This document shows, one piece after another, positions 12,986 through 23,449 of a DNA stretch of 64,000 bases (positions within the stretch are counted from its first letter, which is position 1; every line of letters begins with the position of its first letter). The notes beneath the pieces are model-generated. The model was not told the DNA's origin, did no database searches, and saw only the letters and a list, made by a program, of their open reading frames with translations. The translations under genes and the position numbers were made by a program. This DNA is from Megalobrama amblycephala (taxonomy: Eukaryota > Chordata > Actinopteri > Cypriniformes > Xenocyprididae). The DNA lies in the NCBI RefSeq assembly GCF_018812025.1, contig NC_063052.1, forward strand, positions 22,294,150 to 22,358,149. The letters are read 5' to 3'.

Positions 12986-14487
12986 ATTCAATATATGGTG
13001 AGTCATTTTCAGCAAGACGAGACAAGTGTAGGCTATTCTAAAAAAGCCAAAGGGTAATTTCTTTTAGTGTTTAAAGAATACAATATGATTAAGACAACTA
13101 AATTTCACAATGTACTAAAGTACGTCTAAATTTAAACAACGCATCAGTATGTGCAGTTTATGAAATGAATACAGTAGGTTCATTATGAGAATAAATAAAA
13201 CATTCATTTTACAACTTCCACAAAAGAGCCTGTATCCTGTAGCTCAGGGTTACTCATTTCTACTCCTGGAGAGTCAACTTCCTGCGAGCTTAGTTTCACA
13301 CCTGGCTGTAATTTTAAGTCAACTTAGTGTCCTTTAATTACATTCCAAAAAGCCTACAAACACATCCTGCTTGTTACCAGAACAATCGTTTAGTGATTAT
13401 TTTCACCAACAGAGGGAGCTACAGACTACACTGATTACTTAGAGTCGCGCTGCTGCTTTATCCATGAAGAACTGAACCTGGATGAGAGCGGAGCAGTATC
13501 ATTTCAGTTATTAAAATAGACACCATTATCAGTTTCAAGGTAGTCACATACCAACAATTCAATGTTACATTAAAGTAATATCTGTATGTACTATGTAAGA
13601 GGGCCTTAACAGTCTTGCACGCAATTTTAAATGTTCCCGAAAGTTCTGCCATCACAACTCGGAGCAAACCCCACTTGTGCTAAATGCGGGGTAAGTGATT
13701 TGCTTCAAAAACATTTTTGTTATGCTGGTTGAAAGTCTCCTCACATCCCTACAGCAACCACTAAAGAAAGTGGTCTGAATGTATTTATATGTATTTCTAT
13801 CTTCTGTATAAGGCGTAGGACCATAAAATGTTCGTCCAATCATATTCCTCGGTCCGAGGGCTACAATAGGATGTCCTATCTTCCTGTGAACATATGTTTT
13901 TACATTCCCTCACACACCATGTTCCCTTCCCGCAGACATCATACGTCTTCAGTGTGTTTCATGCTATGTAGAGTTAAGACAGTCGGCAGTCATGAGCACC
14001 GCAACTGAAACAGCAGCCTTTTCTCAGGTAACTTTTTCAGATTATCCAGAGTCATAAATGAAGCTTAAAAGAATATATAATATATCTGGCATCTAACTAT
14101 TAGTAGCTACTCTTTCTACTATTAAAATGTACAGTCTTATAGACCAGAATGCAAAATGTAAAAATGTACTATCTGAAATGTTTTCTTAATTTGCTTTCAT
14201 GTGCGAAAGTTCTACAAATTACGCCCCTGTAGTCATCTTTTTGTGGATTGTGGACTCCTTGATTTTCTTACTGGACTGATGTTTAAGAAGATCTTTTCTG
14301 TTTGAAAAAAACCTTTTTGGATAACCTCTCAAGGAGAGTTGTTTGTGTTACCTGCTCAGATCCATCTAAAGTGCTGCCTAAGACTGTGCTAATGTTCTGT
14401 ATTCCCTTTTTGAAGTAAAGATCCAAAGACAAGACTCAGATTCTTGGGGTCTCATTGTCTCTTATTCCTTTGCATTTGGGTTCAATC

Positions 14488-14565
14488 TCCTCCTGTGGTG
14501 GAGTGGTCAGCATCAAAGACAAGCACACGCCAGAGACCTGAGTTTGATCCCCAGTGGGATCTTAA
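14488..14565 (+). repeat. tRNA-like SINE fragment
   Basis: An A-box-like 'tggtggagtggtcagca' and a B-box-like 'gagtttgatcccc' are spaced roughly as in a tRNA gene, but no clover-leaf can be completed. It lies in unit 1 and I do not see it in unit 2. Most likely a SINE head. Confidence 0.35.
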
Positions 14566-15003
14566 CATTATGGGAGTTTGCTCTCGTCATTATTCTTTTT
14601 TGAACCTGTGAATGAGTGTCTAATGGTTTTAACTGATCTCGGGTCAGATTTATAGGTTCATTATTAATGCATTTAATTGTAATACTTGTGTGTGTATAAT
14701 TCAAAAAGGAGAATGATCGTTAATTGCTTTTAATTGACCTAGCCCTGCCTAACAGTCTAACACACAACACAAACTACATATAAATAAATTAATAAAAGAG
14801 CACACATTTTACTAAACCTTCATATTGAATATTATTTAATTATTTGTAGATTATTTAATCGATTAGTTTTTCATAAAACATTTGCACTTGGTTTGCAAAA
14901 GGTGAGTTTGGGCTGAGTTTATTTTGCATTATATAATTTTGAGCAGCAGGTGAGGCCAGCTGTGGTGTTCTTAGCTCTTCAAAACAGTGAATCTTGTTGC
15001 GAA

Positions 15004-15173
15004 CAGTGTTGATGGTAACGCATATCAAGTAACTTGAGTTTTGTAATCAGATTACTAAAAGTAAAGTAATGCATTACTATTCATAAAAAGTAACTAATGC
15101 AATTAGTTACTTTTTTAGGAAGTAATGCAATATTGTAATGCATTACTTTGAAAAGTAACTTTCCCCAACACTG
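15004..15173. mobile_element. hAT-type MITE in unit 1
   Basis: Ends are CAGTGTTGATGG and ...CCCCAACACTG, the CAGTGTTGG-type terminus of a hAT family. An 8-bp target duplication flanks it (gttgcgaa at 14996-15003 and gttgcaaa at 15174-15181, one mismatch). The orthologous insertion in unit 2 (24214-26448) has the same flanks, so it predates the duplication. Confidence 0.8.
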
Positions 15174-15501
15174 GTTGCAAACCAATTGGTTCAAACAATT
15201 CAGATTTCCAAAAGCTTTGTTTCTCCCATTACTATACAGACAAAAAAAATCACAAACAATTTGAAACCTCCAAACTTATGAAAACTGCTTCAAGTTCATT
15301 GAGCAGGCTCTTGGTTTCCACTTTATATCTTGGTTTCCACTTTATACCCCCCTTGGGGTAGGATCTTTTCTGCATAAGCTGTCATTACATAAAACAAAAT
15401 CATGTACAGCACTTTTATGTGAAGTTTAGGATACAATATCATACATTTGTTTATTTGCTTTGTGTAATTTAAATAGAAGTAGTTTACAACAATACATTGC
15501 T

Positions 15502-16014
15502 TTAAAGGGATAGTTTACCCAAAAATAAAAATTCTGTCATCATTTACTCACCCTCTTCCAAACAGTAAGACTTTTGTTCATCTTGAGAACACAAGTTAAG
15601 ATATTTTTATTGAAATCTTAGCGATTTCTGTTCCTCCATAGTCAGCTACATAACTACCTCTTTGACACTTTAAAAGGTTCATAAAGAGATTGTAAATCTA
15701 ATCTATACACTGAAAACCCTAACGCTCAAAATAATTAATTGACTGGAGTAGAGAAAACTCAAATTAAACAAATTAGTTCAATCAAATGAACTTTTATGAG
15801 TATTTAGATTTTTTTTTCCTTTTGTGTTCAAGAAATTGACACATGTTTATATGGATGAAATCTCAATTCATATATGGATTAGTTTTATGATCTCATTATG
15901 AAATTTTTGAAGCGTCAAACTGGTAGTTGCATAGACTGTCAATGGAGGGACAGAAATGTCTCAGATTTTATTAAAAATATCTTCATTTGTTGTTTTGGGT
16001 GAACTAACCCTTGA
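15502..16014. mobile_element. TTAA-flanked MITE at the end of the ffar2-like A gene
   Basis: Left end TTAAAGGGATAGTTTACCC, right end GGGTGAACTAACCCTTGA (target TTAA mutated to TTGA), with partially inverted arms. Its right terminus overlaps the receptor reading frame and supplies the last codons and the stop. Confidence 0.8.
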
Positions 16015-16897
16015 AATTGGCATAAAACTGAATAAAAGCCTTAGCACATACTTTGATCACCCTTCTCATCTCCCTAGATATACAGAAAAATATAATAGGA
16101 TCATAACATGCGTTCAAAGTGCTAAGAGTTAAAGCTGTCATGCGCCACTTTGGATTTTCTTTTTTGATGAAGCCTACTAAATGTGATATATTGAGGGGTG
16201 CAAAACTACCGGCAAACACAAGGAGAGTCCCCAGTGCCAGTCCAATTGCCCGGAGTTTACGTTGTCGCTTGATGAGAGGACGCTTTAACAAAATACAAAC
16301 GAAATTCATGTAACAGAAGCAGCAGGTAAAGAGGGGTAGAAAGAAAAACACCACTGCCAAACTCAGCCGCACTGGGAGCAGTTGCCTGAGCTGTTCCTCT
16401 GTGAAGTTACTGTAACATGTCTGAGGTTCTGTCACTACTTCTTCAGAATCTATGTATGCTGCCTTGTAAACAAATATAAAACTTACTCCAACAATCACCC
16501 AGATGCCTACACATATAGGTACTGTGTAAATGATTCTCTTCGGACTTTTATACTTGACTGGAAATGCTATACACACATAGCGCTCAGCGCTTATTGCTGT
16601 CAAGAACAGGCTGCTGGAATAGAGAGGAAGAAAGAAGACGAACAGATGGAAGTGGCACAGGAAATGGGGCATGTTCCAAACCATGTTATCTGCAGCCTCT
16701 TTCATCTTGATGGGCAGGAAGGTGAGAAAGATGAGGTCAGAAATAGTGAGGTTCAGCATCAATATGTCAATAGGGATGGGTTTTCTCCGAATCTTGTAAA
16801 TGCATGAGTACAATGCCAGTGCACTGTTAGGAAACCCAATCAGGAATGTGATGATATAAATAGCAAGATACACTGCTGTAGGTGAATCTTCTGACAT
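16004..16897 (-). CDS. ffar2-like: Free fatty acid receptor 2-like GPCR, copy A (unit 1)
   Basis: An intronless 297-codon GPCR of the FFAR2/3 group, expected at the plasma membrane as a short-chain fatty-acid sensor. Visible are the TM2 motif LMLNLTISDLIFLTFLPIKMKE, the TM3-end ERY, the loop 2 segment CYSNFTEEQL, Arg 5.39 (LLPVRLS), His 6.55 (NISHLVG) and Arg 7.35 (PKWRM). Relative to copy B (27308-28234) the loop 2 is 11 residues shorter, and TM6 reads APLNISH where copy B and human FFAR2 have a Tyr at 6.51. The protein stops just after helix 8 (QFYANFKG), because a MITE end provides the last codons and TAG. The coding exon starts in the 5' UTR at an acceptor at 16965, and an upstream UTR exon ends with GTAAGT at 17054. 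The altered pocket residue makes its ligand response uncertain. Confidence 0.9.
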   Translation of the reverse strand: MSEDSPTAVYLAIYIITFLIGFPNSALALYSCIYKIRRKPIPIDILMLNLTISDLIFLTFLPIKMKEAADNMVWNMPHFLCHFHLFVFFLPLYSSSLFLTAISAERYVCIAFPVKYKSPKRIIYTVPICVGIWVIVGVSFIFVYKAAYIDSEEVVTEPQTCYSNFTEEQLRQLLPVRLSLAVVFFFLPLFTCCFCYMNFVCILLKRPLIKRQRKLRAIGLALGTLLVFAGSFAPLNISHLVGFIKKENPKWRMTALTLSTLNACYDPIIFFCISREMRRVIKVCAKAFIQFYANFKG

Positions 16898-16964
16898 TGC
16901 TGTTGGCTTGTGGTAATGTTCTTTACTTTAGAAAACAGCCCTGCAGGTTCTTCAGAAGACACCA

Positions 16965-17300
16965 CCTGTAATATATACATAAACTAATTTTAGATGTATT
17001 CTCATGTTTTTTTCATTATTATTATTATTATTAATGTTTAATTTGGGACTTACCAAGAGCTATATCTCTGTTATCAGTCTTGATCAAATCAATGGGCACC
17101 TTTGATACACAGTTCCGTGATATTCAAGCCACCTAGACAGCAAACTGTATATGATTTGCATTCATCACATTTTGTAAACATGTTTAGAATTGAGCCACTG
17201 TTTTCATTCTTTCTTTTTTTTCTTTCACTGAAGCATGAAAGCAAACAAGAATGAACCTCATTGGTTCTTGCACACGTCAAGCTTGAGCTTCCATTAACCA
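16965..17300 (-). other. 5' UTR intron and upstream exon of ffar2-like A
   Basis: On the minus strand a donor (CTTG|GTAAGT, exon end 17054) and an acceptor (TTACAG|GTGGTG, exon start 16965) bracket a small intron of about 90 bp, as is usual for FFAR genes with a non-coding first exon. The same pair exists in copy B (28387 and 28302). The transcription start is not determined. Copy A keeps about 25 bp near 17305-17335 that copy B lacks. Confidence 0.6.
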
Positions 17301-17399
17301 CAACTGATGTGTGAGTTGATGAATGTTTATATGTTAATAAAAGCCTAAATTCAGTCTGTTCATTATTTAAAGCAATTGTGTCACTTCAAAAAATTGGAC

Positions 17400-17626
17400 T
17401 AAAATGCTCAATTCATATGGATTAGTTTAACAATTTCTTCATGAACTTTTTGAAGCATCAAAGTTTCAATTACACCTGTTTATGGAGGAACAGAAAGCTC
17501 TCCGATTTCATCAAAAAGATCTTCATTTGTGTTTCGAAGATGAACAAAACTCTTATGGGTGTGGAACAACATAAGGGTGAGTAATTAATGACAGAATTTT
17601 CATTTTGGGGTGAATTAACCCTTTAA
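17400..17626. mobile_element. MITE half-element upstream of ffar2-like A
   Basis: Ends in GGGTGAATTAACCCTTTAA and carries the 'gatcttcatttgtgtttcgaagatgaacaaaactcttatgg' stretch of the TTAAAGGGATAGTTCACCC family, with the left half missing. The orthologous copy in unit 2 is about 28720-28948. Confidence 0.65.
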
Positions 17627-18301
17627 CAAATACAACGTTTGATTTCCATAATGTAGTAGTAAGCTTTTTGAAAAAATGCTGTACTGGTAATACAAATCAA
17701 TTGAATGTGCGAACAAAAATATAAAAGAAATTAGATAAATGAAAATGTTCATTTAGTTCTTTATACGATCAGGTTTAGGCAAACAATAAGTATCAACCAT
17801 CAGATTCACTTTTAATTTATAATTCAATATAATACTCTGATGCATTTATAAAAATGACAATGGTGAAAGTTGATGTTAAAGTAAAATGCAAAAAAAAAAA
17901 CATACATATCAACAGGGTAACATTATAGAACGTTTGTCATCTTAAATTTGACTGTTATCACTGCTCTGTTTTTATAGACTTTAAACACAATAAATAATTA
18001 AACGGGTTTATTCCAGTCCAACATATCTTCAAAAACATCAAAAACAACATAATAGATTATACTCACCAAGACTCTTCAGGTTATGGCTTAGGCTTCCTTC
18101 TCATTTTAAATACTAACATTTAACATGCCTATTTATTACATCTCACATTTTCCTGGTATGTATCTAATTGCAAACCGCAGACTGTCATGTGGGCTTTTGT
18201 CCACAGTTATTGTGTAATGTAAAAATAGATGACCATGTTTTTTTTATTTTTTTTTTCTGATCCAGATCCGAGGCCTGCAAAACCAGTAAAATGTAGAGGT
18301 G

Positions 18302-18640
<339 letters not shown>

Positions 18641-18665
18641 AACATTGTTTAGTATGTTTTAGTAT

Positions 18666-19504
18666 TACAGTTTTTTATAGACGCTAGGACACATTTCTCA
18701 ATACTTAGGTCACTTTTGCAAAACTCTTCACACAGTTCTCCTAACCAACTTTCAGCTTGGCAAAGCAGTTCATTTCACATCCAAAATGCACTACAACTAC
18801 CAAAACACTTCATTCAGGTCTCAAATCAACTCATTCTTCCAGAACACTAGCAAAGGTTGACAGCCGACAAACACACTTTGTCACCCACAAAACAATGACC
18901 TAAAAAACACTAACAACATGTAGCATTATACAATGTTTTCTTGTGTAAAACAAGGACATATCTCTGTTTATAATTCACTGCAATATATGTTACTGGAATG
19001 AATCAGACATGATGCAGAATTCACCAATATTTTATGTCGTTTATTTATTTTTATTTTTTTGCACTGAGTAATTCCAAAATACAAGAATTTGTATACACAC
19101 CATCCACTGATACAGATACAATTCAATTGTTTTTATAGCATTTAATTTTAAGATTTAAAATATATTTCATTAAAATATTACTGTAGGAATGTAGCAAATT
19201 GCTCTTATTCAGTTTTGTATTATGTTATTGTTTTGAACATAAGTTTAACAGTTTTGAAAACAGTATGTAAGCATGTGCAAATTGGCCTGTACGTACAAAG
19301 AGTTTTGGCAGTTGTTGTATCTGAGTGAGAAAAGAATTCATGAAATTTGAGAGATGTGGTCATTGAATGCATTTTGTGCCAAAGCAACGATAATTGATCC
19401 TCAGTTTAGCCCACATAGACTTCTGTTGTGCTCACTGTGTGAAGAGTTTTGCAAAAGTGACCTAAGTATTGAGAAATGTGTCCTAGCGTCTGTAAAAAAC
19501 TGTA
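18666..19504. mobile_element. Mariner-like MITE, unit 1 only
   Basis: The terminal inverted repeats are about 70 bp and nearly perfect (CAGTTTTTTATAGACGC... against ...GCGTCTGTAAAAAACTG), flanked by TA on each side. About 835 bp long with no transposase. The matching place in unit 2 (near 29740-29940) lacks it, so it most likely inserted after the duplication. Confidence 0.8.
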
Positions 19505-19962
19505 ATAATATTTACAGAATGATTGTTTCACAGAATAGTTACAAAGACATGGTTCATTAGTATCAAAAATGTTCTATAGATCTTCTCACATGTTCAAAGG
19601 ATCTACCAGATATTACTATTTTACAATATTTACTAACTATATTTATTTACAATAGTTTATATTTTTGGTTAAAATCACTAAAAATGTAATTATATAATAC
19701 AGAGGCAACCATTATTGAATAGTGGAAGCTGTGAAAAAAAAGAAAAAAAAGCTAAATTTTAAAAGAATGTGCACTTTCTCATCCAATATCTTTAATGGCC
19801 ACCAAAACATTATCTTGCAGCTCATATCCTTCCCCTAAATGTGTCTGGGTGACGCACACTTAAAAATTCCATGTTCTCACTTGTTCCATGAGTGTACCTT
19901 TATCAGGTCACCTTTATGGACGGGTCTGCTTTGTTTGCTCTTGCTTTGTCATCTTTAGATTC

Positions 19963-20934
19963 TCAGTGGCTTATGATTGACAAAACATAGGTAGTTGTTG
20001 TTTGAGGGTTCCTGGAAGCCCTACTGCAGTAATGCTGATGCCACATCTTGCATGATGCGTCCCTTCGCTTACAGCAAAGTCTGTCCACCAAATCCCTCGG
20101 CGTCCACGGCGAAAGCATCAACATAACCACGGGCTCTAGAAACACATTGCAGGAGCTCGAAAGCATGGCTTCACTTCTCCACCCCACATTAGTGTACAAG
20201 ACAAAGCCCACCACGTGAGAAACATTGTAGGGTCCATAACAGACCACAAACACTACTAATGTGGAGAGTGCAATGGCTAATACCCTTCTTTTCCCACCAG
20301 AGGGCAAAGAAGAGTGTCTGACAAGCACAAGGCATCGCAGCGTGCAGAATGCTGACAAAACAAGCGGCAGAAGGAAGAGCAGCAGCGCCATCTCTAGGCG
20401 TAACGGCACCAGCACTTCCAACTGCTCCTGGGTGAAGTTTTCATAGCATGCGGAGACATTATGCTCTGATAAAGACACAAAATGTCCCCCTCCTTCAGCA
20501 AGATAAGCAAAACCCAAGTGTAAGAGCACTACAGCCCACAAGATGGCGCTCACCAGGCAAGAAGTATGGACCCTGCGGTAGAGGTTGTAAGTTATGGGGT
20601 AGGCAATACTCAGGTAACGGCCCTTGACGACTGCTGTGAGGATCAGACTCCTACCGTAGACCGAGGAGAACAGGAAGAAGCTGTAAACAGGACAAACCTC
20701 AGCTGGAAGCGCCCAACCATGAAGAACCATCTCTGCCACTTTGACTGGCATCCACAACACTAGAGCGAGATTTGCCACACATAGGTTAAGAGCGTAGACT
20801 ACATTGGGAGTGGCACCGTGTTTTCGAGCCTTACGGATGTACACGAAAAGAACGAGCAGGTTGCCAGGAAGTCCAAGCAAGAAGGTGAAGAAGTAGTCCA
20901 ACACTGAGACACAGCTGGATGCAGTCAGCTCCAT
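19963..20934 (-). CDS. ffar1-like: Free fatty acid receptor 1-like GPCR, copy A (unit 1)
   Basis: An intronless 323-codon GPCR most like FFAR1 (GPR40), a receptor for medium- and long-chain fatty acids. The TM2 motif TPNVVYALNLCVANL and the TM3-end GRYLS match FFAR1. Arg 5.39 (VPLRLEM) and Arg 7.35 (VGWRSE) are present, while 6.55 is His as in FFAR2, not the Asn of human FFAR1. Two features look abnormal against copy B: Arg and Lys replace Ser and Val inside TM3 (YGRSL and VVKGRY), and a TGA ends the protein about 20 codons early (SIISH stop) although the codons after it still match copy B. From about 20063 to 20530 it is almost identical to copy B, unlike its flanks. It may be a weakened receptor. 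The frame is otherwise intact. Confidence 0.88.
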   Translation of the reverse strand: MELTASSCVSVLDYFFTFLLGLPGNLLVLFVYIRKARKHGATPNVVYALNLCVANLALVLWMPVKVAEMVLHGWALPAEVCPVYSFFLFSSVYGRSLILTAVVKGRYLSIAYPITYNLYRRVHTSCLVSAILWAVVLLHLGFAYLAEGGGHFVSLSEHNVSACYENFTQEQLEVLVPLRLEMALLLFLLPLVLSAFCTLRCLVLVRHSSLPSGGKRRVLAIALSTLVVFVVCYGPYNVSHVVGFVLYTNVGWRSEAMLSSSCNVFLEPVVMLMLSPWTPRDLVDRLCCKRRDASCKMWHQHYCSRASRNPQTTTTYVLSIISH

Positions 20935-22426
20935 TTCAGATCAATATCTAGATTTGTTGCTCAGTTAACAAAAACCAGATACTCCTTTACTCCTTTCCAG
21001 TATTCCATTTGGAAGAATAGCTGCAAAATGCTGAACATTGTCCAATCTGTGTGAGGCAAAAACAGATGAAAACAATGAAGAAGTTCGTATTCACAAGAAA
21101 GTTTGTGTTTATTTAGAAGACCGGGGAGAAAAGGGGTCAACTTCCTGCAGAGTTTAGTTCCACACCTGGCTGTAACCTAGTGTCCTTGGTAAGTTGGTTC
21201 AGTTTCATTTAATTACAGTCAGAACTAAACTCTGCTGGAAAATGGGCTCTCCAAGAACACAGAGTATTTATTTCTATAGCTTAAAGGGATAGTTCACTCA
21301 AAAAATACTGCATTTTTGGTGTCCTGTCCCAGACTGGAGTGATCACCAGTTTTTGAGATTTATTTTTAAAAAGCCTACAAACACATCCTGCTTGTTACCA
21401 GAACAATCGTTTAGTGATTATTTTCACCAACAGAGGGAGCTACAAACTACACTGATTACTTAGAGTAGCGCTGCTGCTTTATCCATGAAGAGCTGAACCT
21501 GGATGAGAGCGGAGCAGTATCATTTCAGTTATTAAAAGAGACACCATTATCAGTTTCAAGGTAGTCACATACCAACTATTCAATGTTACATTAAAGTAAT
21601 ATCTGTATGTACTATGTAAGAGGGCCTGAACAGTCTTGCACGCAATTTTAAATGTTCCCTGTGTTTTTAAATGTTCCACCATCACAACTCGCAGTACCCC
21701 ACTTGTGCTAAATGCGGGGTAAGTGATTTGCTTCAAAAACATTTTTTTATGCTGGTTGAAAGTCTCTTCACATCCCTACAGCAATCACTAAAGTGGTCTA
21801 AATGTATTTCTATCTTCTGTATAAGGCGTAGGACCATAAAATGTTCGTCCAATCATATCCCTCTGTCCGAGGGCTACAATAGGATGTCCTACCTTCCTGT
21901 CAACATATGTTTTTACATACCCTCACACACCATGTTCCCGCAGACATCATACGTCATCAGTGTGTTTCATGCTATTCAGAGTTAAGACAGTCGGCAGTCA
22001 CGAGCACCACAACTGAAACAGCATCCAAGTTTTACAGAGCCATTCCAACGAATGGGTGACATTTGCCTGTTGTAACTTCTAACTTTTTAAAATCTTTTTT
22101 CAACACTGAATCTATTAACACACATATTCACTTTTCTCAGGTAACTTTATCAGATTATCCGGAGTCAAGCTTAAAAGAATATATAATATATCTGGCATCT
22201 AACTAATACTATTAGTAGCTACTCTTTCTAATATTAAATTGTACAGTCTTACAGACCAGAATGCAAAATGTAAAAATGTACAATCTGAAATGTTTTCTTA
22301 TTTTAAAGATGCGGAGCTTCTCATCCAGTGTGCGAAAGTTCTACAAATTACGCCCCAGTAGCACCACCCCCGCCCCTCCCCCAGGCCCACCTTTTTTTGG
22401 TACGTTCTGTGATCCATGCAGAAAGC

Positions 22427-23449
22427 CAGTCCCTCCAGAAAAACGCGGAATATTTTTGTGATTGTTGCGGGCTAAAATGCTTGATTTTGCGGCACGTTTT
22501 CTTAAAAAATGCGATGGAATATGCGGGATATTTTTGCAATTTTATGCGATGAAATTGCGAGAACTTGCAAAAACTGCGGTTTGATGAAAAACAGAAAAAA
22601 ATAAAAGGTGATTCCCCCAACACCCTGTTCTCACTAGGCTACTACTTTAATGTAAAGAGTAATTTCCTATTACTTCCTATGATAAGCAAGCATACTAAAT
22701 CACAGAATATTTAAGTTCTCATTCTGTTTTATTTCAGACCTTAATTAACACATGGCTCAAACTTACAAAACATTGAGTCAAACAAGTTCTGTAGTTTTAC
22801 AAAAGGAATGTGAGTTTGTAGAAAGGCGCTATATAAAATAAACTTATTATTATTAATATCCAACAACTTCTATAAAAATGAATAAATAAAATATTTTAAA
22901 AATGTGTGCTTCTTCCTGCCTGCTTCCGCTGCTGCTTTAACCATCCTTGGCGGTGGCAAAGTGAAAGTGGTTTCCTAGCGTCAACACGCAGTTGCACGGA
23001 GTGCAAAATATTTTGCCCCCACTGTCATGTAACACACCGGGAAACTGCTTCGCGCGGTCTTTTGCGCTTATTTTTATTGGCAAATGAGAATGATTTGTGT
23101 GCTTCATCATGGTTTCATAGTTTGCAGATGATGTTCACGTCGCGTAATTACGTCACTTCACAAGGTTCCCATGGCAATAGGGGGAAAATAATGGCGCTTT
23201 ACTAGTGTGAAGTAAACGCAACATTTTTCAACTTTCTGCTAAGATATAGGTGACTTTTTTGCAACAAAAATGCAGGGATTATGAAATCATACTAGCCCCG
23301 CATATATTTTGCTTGCTGAAATCGGCAATTTATGCGGCGAAAGTGCGGCGTATTTGAAAAAAAATGCGACCCCCGCATAAATATGCGGACTTTGGCTGAT
23401 TATGCATGAAATCAGGCGATCGCATAATCGCGTTTTTCTGGAGGGACTG
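22427..23449. mobile_element. Non-autonomous DNA transposon with 21-bp perfect TIRs
   Basis: Starts CAGTCCCTCCAGAAAAACGC and ends with the exact inverse, 21 bp perfect. It is flanked on both sides by gaaagc (22421-22426 and 23450-23455), a 6-bp target duplication. Subterminal regions are dense in 'tgcgg', 'atgcga' and their complements, as expected for transposase-binding repeats. No transposase frame is present. It occurs only in unit 2. A 6-bp duplication is unusual: hAT and P elements make 8 bp, Tc1 makes TA. Dada-type elements are one family reported with 6-7 bp duplications; I leave the family open. Confidence 0.85.

Larger units (their letters stand above)
10691..13273. other. Intergenic spacer before the tandem units
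   Basis: No gene seen. It contains a locally duplicated block (about 11345-11440 and 11462-11560, both with 'taagttcatgttacttagaa' and 'aaacattatgttggatcaac') from a dispersed MITE. It also holds a copy of a repeat near 12735-12985 that recurs beside microsatellites at 18.5 and 56.2 kb. Confidence 0.5.

Noticed and set aside
16119..16807. Frames of 64 and 141 codons antisense to ffar2-like copy A
   Set aside because: Shadows of the receptor gene on the opposite strand with no domain of their own.
22328..22623. Pro-rich and opposite-strand frames around 22.4 kb
   Set aside because: They run across the boundary of a DNA transposon, and the Pro run is a short C-rich stretch. No splice or domain support.
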